From positions 1-35,187 of the forward strand of contig NZ_CAJQQI010000160.1 in the NCBI RefSeq assembly GCF_905480415.1: 35,187 nucleotides of DNA, read 5' to 3'. Below are positions 6,865-14,367 of this stretch, one piece after another. Numbering within the stretch: position 1 is the stretch's first letter; each line of letters opens with the position of its first letter. A program made the translations under genes and the position numbers. A model generated the notes under the pieces. The model was not told where the DNA came from, searched no databases, and saw only the letters and a program-made list of their open reading frames with translations. The stretch is from an uncultured Algibacter sp. (GTDB lineage: Bacteria > Bacteroidota > Bacteroidia > Flavobacteriales > Flavobacteriaceae).

Positions 6865-7649
6865 TGAATATACTAGATAAAATAACATTAGATAAAAGAA
6901 ATGAAGTTGCACTGAGAAAGCAACTCATTCCAACATTTCAATTAGAGCAATCTGTTTTATTTGAAAGACAAACAGTTTCTCTTGCTACTAATTTACGGAA
7001 CAGTAAATCTGGTATAATTGCTGAACACAAACGTAGATCTCCATCTAAATCTGTAATTAATAATACGCTAAACGTTCAAGATGTTGCAAAGGGTTATCAA
7101 GACGCAGGTGTTTGCGGAATATCAGTTTTAACAGATGGTAAATATTTCGGAGGTTCTCTTGATGATCTACTAACTGCTAGAGCTAGTTGTAATCTACCTT
7201 TATTGCGTAAAGAATTCATTATAGATGAATACCAAGTATTAGAGGCAAAAGCTTATGGTGCTGATGTAATTTTATTAATTGCGGCTATACTAACTAGAAA
7301 TGAAATTAAACAGTTTTCAGAATTTGCAAAAAGCTTAAATTTAGATGTGCTTTTAGAGGTTCATAACGAGGAAGAATTACATAAATCTATCATGCCAAGT
7401 TTAGACATGCTTGGAGTAAATAATAGAAATTTAAAAACCTTTGATGTTAGTTTAGATGTAAGTAAAAATTTAAGCAACCTTATTCCAAATGATTTTGTAA
7501 AAATATCAGAAAGTGGTATTAGTAATATAGAAGCTATTAAAGAACTAAAGCCTTATGGCTACCAAGGTTTTTTAATTGGAGAAAACTTTATGAAAACTGA
7601 CAATCCAGGTGAAAGTGCAACCGAATTTATTAAAAGTTTAGTAGGATGA
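6864..7649 (+). CDS. trpC: indole-3-glycerol phosphate synthase
   Basis: Closes the indole ring from carboxyphenylamino-deoxyribulose phosphate. The 261-residue TIM barrel shows IIAEHKRRSPSK (beta-1 with the catalytic Lys region), ISVLTDGKYFGGSLDDL, LLRKEFIIDEYQV, GADVILLIAA, LGVNNRNLKTF and ISESGI. The usual IAEIKR reads IAEHKR here. It is free-standing (no trpF fusion as in enterics). The ATG overlaps the trpD stop. The gene is followed by an unusual 87-nt spacer containing an inverted repeat and a 14-bp palindrome before trpFB. Confidence 0.95.
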   Translation: MNILDKITLDKRNEVALRKQLIPTFQLEQSVLFERQTVSLATNLRNSKSGIIAEHKRRSPSKSVINNTLNVQDVAKGYQDAGVCGISVLTDGKYFGGSLDDLLTARASCNLPLLRKEFIIDEYQVLEAKAYGADVILLIAAILTRNEIKQFSEFAKSLNLDVLLEVHNEEELHKSIMPSLDMLGVNNRNLKTFDVSLDVSKNLSNLIPNDFVKISESGISNIEAIKELKPYGYQGFLIGENFMKTDNPGESATEFIKSLVG

Positions 7650-7650
7650 A

Positions 7651-7699
7651 ACATTCATAACTAAATTTTTATATAAATCAATAACTATTATATGAATGT
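7651..7699 (+). repeat. inverted repeat in the trpC-trpF spacer
   Basis: ACATTCATA (7651-7659) is repeated in inverted orientation as TATGAATGT (7691-7699), perfect over 9 bp and 31 nt apart. It could fold as an RNA hairpin directly behind the trpC stop. It is not a typical terminator, since no T-run follows. Confidence 0.5.
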
Positions 7700-7710
7700 C
7701 ACATGTGACA
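7697..7710. promoter_or_regulatory. 14-bp perfect palindrome, candidate operator
   Basis: TGTCACATGTGACA is its own reverse complement over all 14 bases. It lies 27 nt before the trpFB ATG and overlaps the right arm of the 9-bp inverted repeat by 3 nt. Such symmetry suits a dimeric DNA-binding regulator, for example of CRP/FNR type (TGTnA-like half sites), but no regulator gene is near and no promoter box is obvious behind it. Confidence 0.4.
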
Positions 7711-7736
7711 AATAAAAAATAATAAAAAACGAACAC

Positions 7737-9545
7737 ATGAAACTAAAAGTTTGCGGTATGAAATACCAAGATAATATTCAGGAAGTTGCAACATTGCAAC
7801 CTGACTATCTTGGGTTTATTTTTTATGAACAATCTGCGCGACACTTTGATGCACACCGTATACCAGAAATATCAAACACCATAAAAAAAACAGGTGTTTT
7901 TGTTGATGCAGATTTAGACTTTGTTATTAAAAAGATCAGCAAACATAATTTAAAAGCTGTTCAATTACATGGCAACGAAGCTCCTGAATATTGTAAGCAA
8001 CTTCGAGGAAAAAATATCGAAATTATAAAAGTGTTTTCAATTAAAAATGAATTCGATTTCAGTGTTTTAAAACTGTATGACGATATTGTTGATTACTTCC
8101 TTTTTGACACCAAAGGCAAACTCCCTGGAGGCAACGGATATGTATTTGATTGGACAATTTTAAACAATTATCCATCTACTATCCCTTTCTTTTTAAGCGG
8201 AGGAATAGGGTTGAGCCAAATTGATGATATCAATAAATTTCAGAAAAGCGAAGCTTCAAAGTATTGTTATGCTCTAGATGTGAATAGCAAATTTGAAATA
8301 GAACCTGGATTAAAAAACATAGAAGACTTAAAAAAATTTAAAAATAATCTGACTTCCAAAATAATGAATTACAACGTAAACGAAAAAGGCTATTATGGCG
8401 AATTTGGAGGGGCATTCATTCCTGAAATGCTCTATCCTAATGTAGAAGAATTGCGTCAAAATTACTTAAAAATAATGGCTGAACCTGATTTTAAAAAGGA
8501 GTTCAATCAACTACTTAAAGATTATGTGGGTCGCCCTTCTCCCCTGTATTTTGCCAAACGTCTTTCAGAAAAATACAACACCAAAATTTATTTAAAACGC
8601 GAAGATTTAAACCATACTGGCGCACATAAAATCAATAATACCATTGGTCAAATTTTAATGGCTCAACGTTTAGGTAAAACAAGAATTATAGCTGAAACTG
8701 GTGCTGGTCAACATGGGGTTGCTACAGCAACTGTTTGTGCTTTAATGGGACTTGAATGTATTGTTTATATGGGTGAAATTGATATTGCACGTCAAGCACC
8801 AAACGTTGCCAGAATGAAAATGCTAGGTGCAAGAGTAGTCCCTGCCCTATCAGGAAGTCGTACTTTAAAAGATGCCACTAATGAAGCTATTAGAGACTGG
8901 ATTAACAACCCCGTAGATACACACTATATTATTGGTTCAGCCATTGGTCCTCATCCCTATCCAGATATGGTAACTCGTTTTCAAGCTATTGTTTCAGAAG
9001 AAATAAAATGGCAACTAAAAGAACACGAAGGACGAGAAAACCCTGACTATGTTGTGGCGTGTATTGGTGGCGGTAGTAATGCTGCCGGAACTTATTACCA
9101 CTATTTACACGAACCTGATGTTGGTATTATTGCTGTAGAAGCTGCTGGTTTAGGTATTGAATCTGGCGAAAGTGCAGCAACGTCAGTTTTAGGAAAGGAA
9201 GGCATTATTCACGGATGTAAAACCCTGTTAATGCAAACTAACGACGGACAAATTACTGAACCTTACTCTATTTCGGCAGGATTAGATTACCCTGGTGTTG
9301 GCCCAATGCACGCACATTTAGCTAAAACAGGTCGCGCAGAATTCATGTCGATTACCGATAACGACGCTATGGATGCTGGTTTAGAGCTTTCAAAATTAGA
9401 AGGTATCATTCCCGCCATAGAGACGTCTCACGCCTTAGCTATTTTTAAGTATAAAACATTTAGACCTGAAGATGTTGTTGTTTTGAATTTATCTGGTCGT
9501 GGAGATAAAGATTTACAGAACTATATAGATTATTTTAAAATATAA
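7737..9545 (+). CDS. trpFB: phosphoribosylanthranilate isomerase - tryptophan synthase beta chain fusion
   Basis: One open frame of 602 codons. Residues 1 to about 209 are Trp[12 protein letters not shown] with Cys6, [35 protein letters not shown] and FLSGGIGL. From Met210 (ATG at 8364) it is a full Trp[21 protein letters not shown], the PLP lysine in TGAHKINNT (Lys298 of the fusion), GGGSNAAG for the PLP phosphate, and HALAIFKYK near the end. TrpF catalyses the Amadori rearrangement; TrpB joins indole and serine. TrpB could also be made separately from the internal ATG. At the junction (TCC AAA ATA ATG), one A fewer in the AAAA at 8358-8361 would end TrpF at a TAA overlapping this ATG, so the fusion may be recent or a sequencing artefact. 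Confidence 0.93.
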   Translation: MKLKVCGMKYQDNIQEVATLQPDYLGFIFYEQSARHFDAHRIPEISNTIKKTGVFVDADLDFVIKKISKHNLKAVQLHGNEAPEYCKQLRGKNIEIIKVFSIKNEFDFSVLKLYDDIVDYFLFDTKGKLPGGNGYVFDWTILNNYPSTIPFFLSGGIGLSQIDDINKFQKSEASKYCYALDVNSKFEIEPGLKNIEDLKKFKNNLTSKIMNYNVNEKGYYGEFGGAFIPEMLYPNVEELRQNYLKIMAEPDFKKEFNQLLKDYVGRPSPLYFAKRLSEKYNTKIYLKREDLNHTGAHKINNTIGQILMAQRLGKTRIIAETGAGQHGVATATVCALMGLECIVYMGEIDIARQAPNVARMKMLGARVVPALSGSRTLKDATNEAIRDWINNPVDTHYIIGSAIGPHPYPDMVTRFQAIVSEEIKWQLKEHEGRENPDYVVACIGGGSNAAGTYYHYLHEPDVGIIAVEAAGLGIESGESAATSVLGKEGIIHGCKTLLMQTNDGQITEPYSISAGLDYPGVGPMHAHLAKTGRAEFMSITDNDAMDAGLELSKLEGIIPAIETSHALAIFKYKTFRPEDVVVLNLSGRGDKDLQNYIDYFKI

Positions 9546-9550
9546 ATTAT

Positions 9551-9634
9551 GAGCGTTACCGCAAGGGTCGGGCTTTACGCTATATCTTTTTTGCTTTTAA
9601 AAACAAAAAAGGATGCTGCTTCAATCCCTAACGC
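9551..9634 (-). repeat. dispersed palindromic repeat, copy A (between trpFB and trpA)
   Basis: On the minus strand this 84-bp unit starts GCGTTAGGGATTGAAGC, continues with GCATCCTTTTTTG and AAAAAAGATATAGCG, and ends AAGCCCGACCCTTGCGGTAACGC. The ends (GCGTTA/TAACGC) and the centre (CTTTTTTG/CAAAAAAG) are complementary, so it can fold into one long hairpin. Related copies lie at 19590-19764 and 23258-23408. It separates trpA from trpFB by 104 nt. Confidence 0.8.
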
Positions 9635-9649
9635 AAAAAACATTTCTCA

Positions 9650-10414
9650 ATGAACAGAATTAATCAAAAATTAAAAGAAGACAAAAAGTTATTGTCTATA
9701 TACTTTACTGCAGGTTACCCTAATATTGATGATACAACTTCAATCATCCAAGACTTAGAAAAAAATGGAGTTGACATGATTGAAATAGGGTTACCCTTTA
9801 GTGATCCATTAGCCGATGGACCAACCATTCAAGATAGTTCAACAAAAGCTTTAAAAAATGGCATGACTACTGATGTACTTTTTACTCAATTAAAAGACAT
9901 TCGTAAAACCGTTAATATTCCTTTAATAATCATGGGGTATTTTAATCCTATGTTTCAATATGGAATAGAAGCATTTTGCAAAAAATGTCAAGAAATTGGT
10001 ATTGATGGTTTAATTATACCAGATTTGCCTGTTGATGTTTACCACGAAGAATATCAAGCCATTTTTGAAAAGTATGGGCTCATTAATGTGTTCTTAATTA
10101 CACCGCAAACAAGTGATGATCGCATTAGGTATATTGATTCTATTTCAAACGGATTCATTTATATGGTGAGTAGCGCAAGTACTACCGGTACACAATCAGG
10201 CTTTGGTAATGAACAAACTAGTTATTTTAAACGTATCGGTAAAATGAACTTAAACAATCCACAAATCATCGGTTTTGGCATCAGTAATAATCAAACCTTT
10301 ACTCAAGCTACACAATATGCAAAAGGCGCCATTATTGGAAGTGCTTTTGTAAAACATGTTACTAATGAAGGCATCGATACTATTGGAAAATTTGTAGATT
10401 CTATTTGTAATTAA
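9650..10414 (+). CDS. trpA: tryptophan synthase alpha chain
   Basis: Cleaves indole-3-glycerol phosphate to indole, which passes to TrpB through the tunnel of the alpha-beta complex. The 254-residue TIM barrel shows MIEIGLPFSDPLADGPTIQ with catalytic Glu45 and Asp56, IIMGYFNP, GIDGLIIPDLPVDVYHEEY, FLITPQTSDDRI, SSASTTGTQSGF and IIGFGIS. In most operons trpB and trpA nearly touch; here a palindromic repeat sits between, so translational coupling is not expected. It is the last biosynthetic gene of the operon. Confidence 0.96.
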   Translation: MNRINQKLKEDKKLLSIYFTAGYPNIDDTTSIIQDLEKNGVDMIEIGLPFSDPLADGPTIQDSSTKALKNGMTTDVLFTQLKDIRKTVNIPLIIMGYFNPMFQYGIEAFCKKCQEIGIDGLIIPDLPVDVYHEEYQAIFEKYGLINVFLITPQTSDDRIRYIDSISNGFIYMVSSASTTGTQSGFGNEQTSYFKRIGKMNLNNPQIIGFGISNNQTFTQATQYAKGAIIGSAFVKHVTNEGIDTIGKFVDSICN

Positions 10415-10419
10415 AAAGA

Positions 10420-10635
10420 TTGAAAATTTTTAAAAATTTTAAAATTGCACTATTACTCTGTCTAACATTAGGACTTGCTCCTTTTTTTCCAGAACCTCAT
10501 ATTTGGGGCAAATTGAAATGGCTATTTGGAGGCGCAAAAGGCATGCAACTAATAGATTGGTTTGATATCTTTTTACACGGCTCCCCATTTGTGTTATTAA
10601 TTTGGCTAATTGCATTAAAAATCATCAAAAAATAA
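10420..10635 (+). CDS. small membrane protein with two helices
   Basis: A 71-residue frame starting with TTG at 10420, 5 nt after the trpA stop; no ATG occurs before residue 42, so the TTG start is the reasonable choice. Two hydrophobic helices (about residues 8-24 and 53-68) flank a Trp-rich amphipathic stretch, PEPHIWGKLKWLFGGAKG. Function unknown; small flavobacterial proteins of this type occur at the end of trp operons, to my recollection. Its stop TAA shares the A with the ATG of trmL (TAATG), so the three genes are probably one transcript. Confidence 0.7.
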   Translation: MKIFKNFKIALLLCLTLGLAPFFPEPHIWGKLKWLFGGAKGMQLIDWFDIFLHGSPFVLLIWLIALKIIKK

Positions 10636-11087
10636 TGGCGCTTAATATAGTTTTAATAGAACCGGAAATACCAAATAATACAGGAAACATTGGGCGCTTA
10701 GCTTTAGCTTCAGGTTCACATTTACATCTTGTGAAACCTTTCGGTTTTAAAATTGATGACACCCGATTAAAACGAGCTGGTTTAGATTACTGGCAACATC
10801 TATCAGTGAATTACTACGAAAGTATAGATGAGTTTTTTGACGTCAATAAGGATAAAAATATGGCATTTCTTTCTAGCCATGGTTCGAAAAGTCATTGGAA
10901 TATTCCTTTTGAAGATGGTATGTTCTTAGTCTTTGGAAAAGAGTCCGTGGGCTTGCCTAAAGCTATCGTTGAAAAACACTCTGACAAACTTTTTAAAATC
11001 CCTGTATATAGTGAACATGTTAGAAGTTTAAATTTAGCAAATGCAGTAAGCATTGTCGTTTATGAGGGTTTAAAACACATGACTTAG
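10635..11087 (+). CDS. trmL: tRNA (cytidine(34)-2'-O)-methyltransferase
   Basis: A 150-residue minimal SPOUT methyltransferase that 2'-O-methylates the wobble nucleotide of certain leucine tRNAs. Motifs: EPEIPNNTGNIGRLALA at the start, FGKESVGLP, and IPVYSEHVRSLNLANAVS, which forms the trefoil-knot SAM site. A longer in-frame start exists at 10602, but the ATG at 10635 overlaps the preceding stop and matches the conserved N-terminus MALNIVLIEPEIPNNTG. It appears to be carried along at the end of the trp operon. Confidence 0.93.
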   Translation: MALNIVLIEPEIPNNTGNIGRLALASGSHLHLVKPFGFKIDDTRLKRAGLDYWQHLSVNYYESIDEFFDVNKDKNMAFLSSHGSKSHWNIPFEDGMFLVFGKESVGLPKAIVEKHSDKLFKIPVYSEHVRSLNLANAVSIVVYEGLKHMT

Positions 11088-11172
11088 GATTTTTCTTGAT
11101 GCTATCAATAAAAAGAAATAACGCAACTTACTAACAGAGAGCGTTAGTCATATCAAAATATAATAAAAAACA

Positions 11173-11217
11173 AAGAGCTGTTAAACCCTTCATATCAGTA
11201 AGAATTTAACAGCTCTT
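11173..11217 (-). terminator. terminator of the GH17 gene, possibly bidirectional
   Basis: AAGAGCTGTTAAA (11173-11185) pairs perfectly with TTTAACAGCTCTT (11205-11217) around a 19-nt loop. On the minus strand a T-rich tail (CTCTTTGTTTTTT) follows, so it mainly serves the minus-strand gene; it also lies 86 nt behind trmL and could stop the trp transcript. Confidence 0.8.
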
Positions 11218-11246
11218 AAATAATTTAACTTTATTATTTAATAAAG

Positions 11247-12131
11247 TTAATATTTTAAATTTTCATTTTTATCCCATAAACCCCAATAAGCGCCTACATC
11301 ACCTTCATCTCCAATTTTCCATGATTCGTCAAAAGAAGAAAAATAAAACATTTCAATATCATCTTCTTCAGACCAGACTTGAGAATTAATAAAATACTTT
11401 ATAGCATTTTCATACGATGGTTCCGCACCATGAAAAACCTCTCCTTCACTAGGCCAACCAGTTTCAGTTATGATAACTTTTTTTCCGTTACCTGCTCGTA
11501 CTGCTTGGTTATACATATCTTTCATATACAATAAAGAATACTCTAAACTACAACCTTCCCAATAAGGGTAACAGTTTGCTAAAATAACATCACAAGCTTC
11601 AGTAATTTTAGGACGTTGAGCAAACTCATAGTAGGCATCGACATAACCCATAGGAATATTAGGGATCGCTTCTTTAACTTGATACATAAAGGTTAACAAT
11701 TCTGCTTCCGTTAAATCACCACGATACATCACCTCGTTACCAACTGCAGCAATATCAACGAAACCTTCTTTACCTAACTTAATAAGACCTTCTATTTCAC
11801 GTTTATTAATTTCTGCATCATCACCTAACCAAGCACCGACCATAGTTTTAATTCCGTATTCTTTTGCTATAATAGGTATTAATTCATTACCATCGGTACA
11901 TGAGAAAGAACGAATCCATTTTGTATACGGCTTTATAATTTCCATACGTGTTCTTATCTGAGCTTCAGTAATTTGTTCACCAGGTTCTTGACCTTCTAAA
12001 TACGGACTAAATCCTAACCCATGCATTCCGTTATTTAAGACTTTATTGAATATCGCCTCTAATTCGTTATTTGTTTTATTAGCATGTTCTAATCCTGCTA
12101 ATGCCATAACTTTCCCTGCTCTAACTGACAT
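11247..12131 (-). CDS. glycoside hydrolase family 17 beta-1,3-glucanase-like protein
   Basis: From ATG 12131 the protein has 294 residues. The GH17 TIM-barrel hallmarks are AAVGNEVMYR, with Glu133 as acid/base, and VIITETGWPSEG, with Glu223 as nucleophile; WIRSFSCTDGNELIP and GAWLGDDAEINKREI are also family-like. GH17 enzymes hydrolyse or transfer beta-1,3-glucans. There is no signal peptide, so it should act in the cytoplasm, unlike most secreted glucanases; an 18-residue extension to a TTG at 12185 does not add one. No PUL genes (SusC/SusD) are adjacent. It could act on imported oligosaccharides or an internal glucan. Confidence 0.82.
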   Translation of the reverse strand: MSVRAGKVMALAGLEHANKTNNELEAIFNKVLNNGMHGLGFSPYLEGQEPGEQITEAQIRTRMEIIKPYTKWIRSFSCTDGNELIPIIAKEYGIKTMVGAWLGDDAEINKREIEGLIKLGKEGFVDIAAVGNEVMYRGDLTEAELLTFMYQVKEAIPNIPMGYVDAYYEFAQRPKITEACDVILANCYPYWEGCSLEYSLLYMKDMYNQAVRAGNGKKVIITETGWPSEGEVFHGAEPSYENAIKYFINSQVWSEEDDIEMFYFSSFDESWKIGDEGDVGAYWGLWDKNENLKY

Positions 12132-12198
12132 AATTTTTTGGTTTTTTTGGTTTGATTTTTGCTTAATTATTTTAAAATACACCAATGAAATAAGTGCA

Positions 12199-12206
12199 CA
12201 AATTTA
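12199..12206 (-). promoter_or_regulatory. -7 promoter box of the GH17 gene
   Basis: The minus strand reads TAAATTTG, a full TAnnTTTG match, 67 nt upstream of the ATG at 12131. No TTTG at the proper distance. Confidence 0.45.
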
Positions 12207-12522
12207 TATCTAAAAAATCAACTTAAAAGAAAAATTAAGATAAAAAACTATACAAAAACTATACAACTAAGTCAATCAAATATTAGTATTATAAATAAAA
12301 CTGAAATCAATCAAACATACCGTTATAGCGCTACTTTGAAGAAACTATTATTAGTATAGATATTTTTAGATGTATTTTGATAAAAAAAATACATATTTAC
12401 TATAACGTTTACGTTGTGGTAATGTTTGGACATTAACTATCTTTTGTATCCTCTGTTTTCCTTAAAAAGATGCTAAAGAGTACCTTATCTACGCTGCAAA
12501 TAATTTTAACAAAAGTAATCTC
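12207..12522. other. intergenic stretch without a gene
   Basis: No coding frame of note. It contains nested inverted repeats: CGTTATAG (12321-12328) with CTATAACG (12400-12407), and inside them ATGTATTTT (12370-12378) with AAAATACAT (12386-12394). No terminator T-run is evident; the nested arms may be a remnant of a palindromic element. Confidence 0.4.
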
Positions 12523-12756
12523 TTAAGATTGTCCCTTTTGACTTTCCAACATTTTTAAATACATATTCTCCACTTTGGTTCTAGCCCAAGGCATTCTTCT
12601 TAAAAATTTTAAACTTGATTTTACTGAAGGCTTATCTGTAAAACATTTAATTTTAATAGTATACCCCATATATTCCCAACCATAATGTGCTACCAAATCG
12701 TTAATGATTTGTTCTAGCTTTATGCCGTGTAACGGATTATTGGGTTGCGATTCCAT
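12523..12756 (-). CDS. VF530 family DNA-binding protein (DUF2132)
   Basis: The 77-residue protein contains the family signature NPLHGIKLEQIINDLVAHYGW, with its close variants, and ends in the basic region KSSLKFLRRMPWARTKVENMYL. The family is named after the Vibrio fischeri protein VF530, of known structure and thought to bind DNA; its biological role is not established. The full family length is present. It lies behind the helicase gene and a frame-broken small gene on the same strand. Confidence 0.88.
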   Translation of the reverse strand: MESQPNNPLHGIKLEQIINDLVAHYGWEYMGYTIKIKCFTDKPSVKSSLKFLRRMPWARTKVENMYLKMLESQKGQS

Positions 12757-12777
12757 TATAAATTTTCAACTAAACAT

Positions 12778-12968
12778 TTAATTTTTACAGCCTTCATAAA
12801 ATGGTCTAACTAATGGGTTTGAATCCACCAAGTTGCAGCTTCCATAAGTAATTATGGGGTATCATTTTTATTCTTAAAAGACGCATAAAAAAAACCAATA
12901 TTTTCACCTTTGCCAACGATTTTTTTATTGCGCACTTCTATTATTTTAGCTTTTAGAATCTTTTGCAC
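12778..12968 (-). pseudogene. frame-broken small gene between the helicase and the VF530 gene
   Basis: From a GTG at 12968 the minus strand reads VQKILKAKIIEVRNKKIVGK and on through ENIGFFYASFKNKNDTP to a stop at 12852-12854. In another frame immediately after, it continues PIITYGSCNLVDSNPLVRP and FYEGCKN to a stop at 12778-12780. Joining them at the CCCC near 12856 with one extra base gives one plausible protein of about 63 residues. Both halves look coding and abut. I do not recognise the family. It starts 5 nt after the helicase stop, so it would have been in the same operon. Either a decayed gene or an indel error. Confidence 0.45.
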
Positions 12969-12973
12969 AGATT

Positions 12974-14245
12974 CTAATTACGCCTATCATTACTTCGTTT
13001 AGGACGTCTTGAATTAGTATTCCCTTTTGAGTTTCTGTTTGAATTACCAGAATTTCTAGAGTTTCTATTTTGCCTACCTTGACCTTGTTTTATTGGCGCT
13101 GTGGATGCATTAGGATCAGGCTCAAAACCTTCTATAATTTGAACAGGAAGTTTCATTTCAATTAACTTTTCAATACCTCTTAAAAAAGAGGTTTCATCAG
13201 CACTTACTAAAGATAAGGCTTCTCCACTCGCTCCTGCCCTACCTGTCCTTCCTATTCTATGTACATAATCTTCAGGAATATTAGGCAACTCAAAATTAAT
13301 AACATGTGGTAATAATGGAATATCTAATCCACGAGCAGCAATATCTGTAGCTACTAAAACACGAACACGCCCACTTTTAAAACCAGCTAATGCTTTTGTT
13401 CTTGCTCCTTGACTTTTATTACCATGAATGGCTGCTGCAGTTATTCCTGCTTTAACCATTTTTTCACAAAGCTTGTTAGCACCGTGTTTAGTTCTTCCAA
13501 ATACCAAAACTTGTTTCCAATTACCATCAGAAATCAACTTAATAATTAAACCTGTTTTTAGGCCTTTGGCTACTCTATAAACCTTCTGCGATATAGCTTC
13601 AACCGTTGTATTCTCTGGAGTTGCTTCAACATGCACAGGATGATTTAAAATACCATGTGCTAACTTTTTAATATCTTTTGAAAACGTAGCTGAAAACATC
13701 AAATTTTGACGTTTCTCTGGCATAGATTTAATAATACGTTCAATATCTCTTAAAAAGCCCATATCAAGCATTCTATCAGCTTCATCTAAAACAAAAATTT
13801 CAACACGCTTAAGTGATAATAAACCTTGGTTTTGTAAATCTAATAAACGCCCAGGGGTAGCGACTAAAATATCAATACCTTGACGAATAGCTGCTGCTTG
13901 CGGTTTTTGGTTGACACCTCCAAATATAACGGCACTCCGTAAATTTAAAAACTCGCTATATTCTCTAACGTTGGCATAAACTTGAGCCGCCAATTCTCGT
14001 GTTGGTGTTAAAATTAAAGCACGAACTGGTCTAAATTTTTCTTTCGGATTTTCAGAAAGTATGTGTAAAAGCGGTAGTGTAAAACCTGCTGTTTTACCCG
14101 TCCCTGTTTGCGCCGAAGCTAAAACATCTTTACCGGCTAAAACTGGCGGTATTGCTTTTTGTTGAATAGGACTTGGGGTTGTATATCCTTTTTTACTAAC
14201 TGCTTTTAGCAAGGCTTCAGATAAGCCTAAAGATTGAAATGACAT
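12974..14245 (-). CDS. rhlE: DEAD-box RNA helicase, RhlE type
   Basis: ATP-dependent RNA helicase with all core motifs: Q motif [10 protein letters not shown], motif I AQTGTGKT (45-52), PTRELA, TPGR, DEAD at 154-157 within [12 protein letters not shown] at 185-187, [11 protein letters not shown] and HRIGRTGR. The last 40-50 residues are a low-complexity Asn/Arg/Gly/Ser tail ([15 protein letters not shown]) typical of RNA-binding extensions. RhlE-like enzymes act in ribosome assembly, RNA decay and cold adaptation. The leader is unusual: a TACATTTG promoter box, then GAAGGAGGT and a 24-codon ORF that overlaps the start of this gene. Confidence 0.93.
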   Translation of the reverse strand: MSFQSLGLSEALLKAVSKKGYTTPSPIQQKAIPPVLAGKDVLASAQTGTGKTAGFTLPLLHILSENPKEKFRPVRALILTPTRELAAQVYANVREYSEFLNLRSAVIFGGVNQKPQAAAIRQGIDILVATPGRLLDLQNQGLLSLKRVEIFVLDEADRMLDMGFLRDIERIIKSMPEKRQNLMFSATFSKDIKKLAHGILNHPVHVEATPENTTVEAISQKVYRVAKGLKTGLIIKLISDGNWKQVLVFGRTKHGANKLCEKMVKAGITAAAIHGNKSQGARTKALAGFKSGRVRVLVATDIAARGLDIPLLPHVINFELPNIPEDYVHRIGRTGRAGASGEALSLVSADETSFLRGIEKLIEMKLPVQIIEGFEPDPNASTAPIKQGQGRQNRNSRNSGNSNRNSKGNTNSRRPKRSNDRRN

Positions 14246-14301
14246 ATATTGTGTTTATGAAGACCCTTAGTGGGCGTTTGAGATAACAAAACATAATGCA
14301 T
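14227..14301 (-). CDS. upstream ORF in the helicase leader, 24 codons
   Basis: ATG at 14301 (minus strand) follows GAAGGAGGT by 3 nt and opens [20 protein letters not shown], ending in TAG at 14227 inside the helicase gene in another frame. A second ATG 7 nt later opens a 25-codon frame. Whether the peptide is made is unknown; the element may instead be purely regulatory. The presence of a near-perfect Shine-Dalgarno sequence is exceptional in a window whose genes otherwise lack one. Confidence 0.35.
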   Translation of the reverse strand: MHYVLLSQTPTKGLHKHNICHFNL

Positions 14302-14304
14302 TCT

Positions 14305-14313
14305 ACCTCCTTC
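14305..14313 (-). promoter_or_regulatory. Shine-Dalgarno-like element in the helicase leader
   Basis: The minus strand reads GAAGGAGGT, complementary to the 16S anti-SD core, 60 nt upstream of the helicase ATG. Flavobacterial ribosomes normally ignore such sites because bS21 and neighbours occlude the anti-SD (known for Flavobacterium johnsoniae), so it could sense ribosomes lacking bS21. That role is inference. Confidence 0.5.
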
Positions 14314-14325
14314 TAATTAAAGAGG

Positions 14326-14333
14326 CAAATGTA
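14326..14333 (-). promoter_or_regulatory. -7 promoter box of the helicase gene
   Basis: Minus strand TACATTTG, a full match to TAnnTTTG, placing the transcript start near 14321, about 10 nt before the GAAGGAGGT element and 75 nt before the ATG. Confidence 0.55.
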
Positions 14334-14367
14334 CATTTAATTTTTTAGCTAATTTTCAATTAATCTA

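Noticed and set aside
10602-10634. Longer trmL start at 10602
   Set aside because: Lies within the preceding small gene in another frame; the ATG at 10635 matches the conserved N-terminus and stop-start overlap.
12779-12855. Second leader peptide with Trp codons (MEAATWWIQTH, minus strand)
   Set aside because: Two TGG codons occur, but no amino-acid operon or terminator follows; the stretch is better explained as part of the frame-broken small gene.
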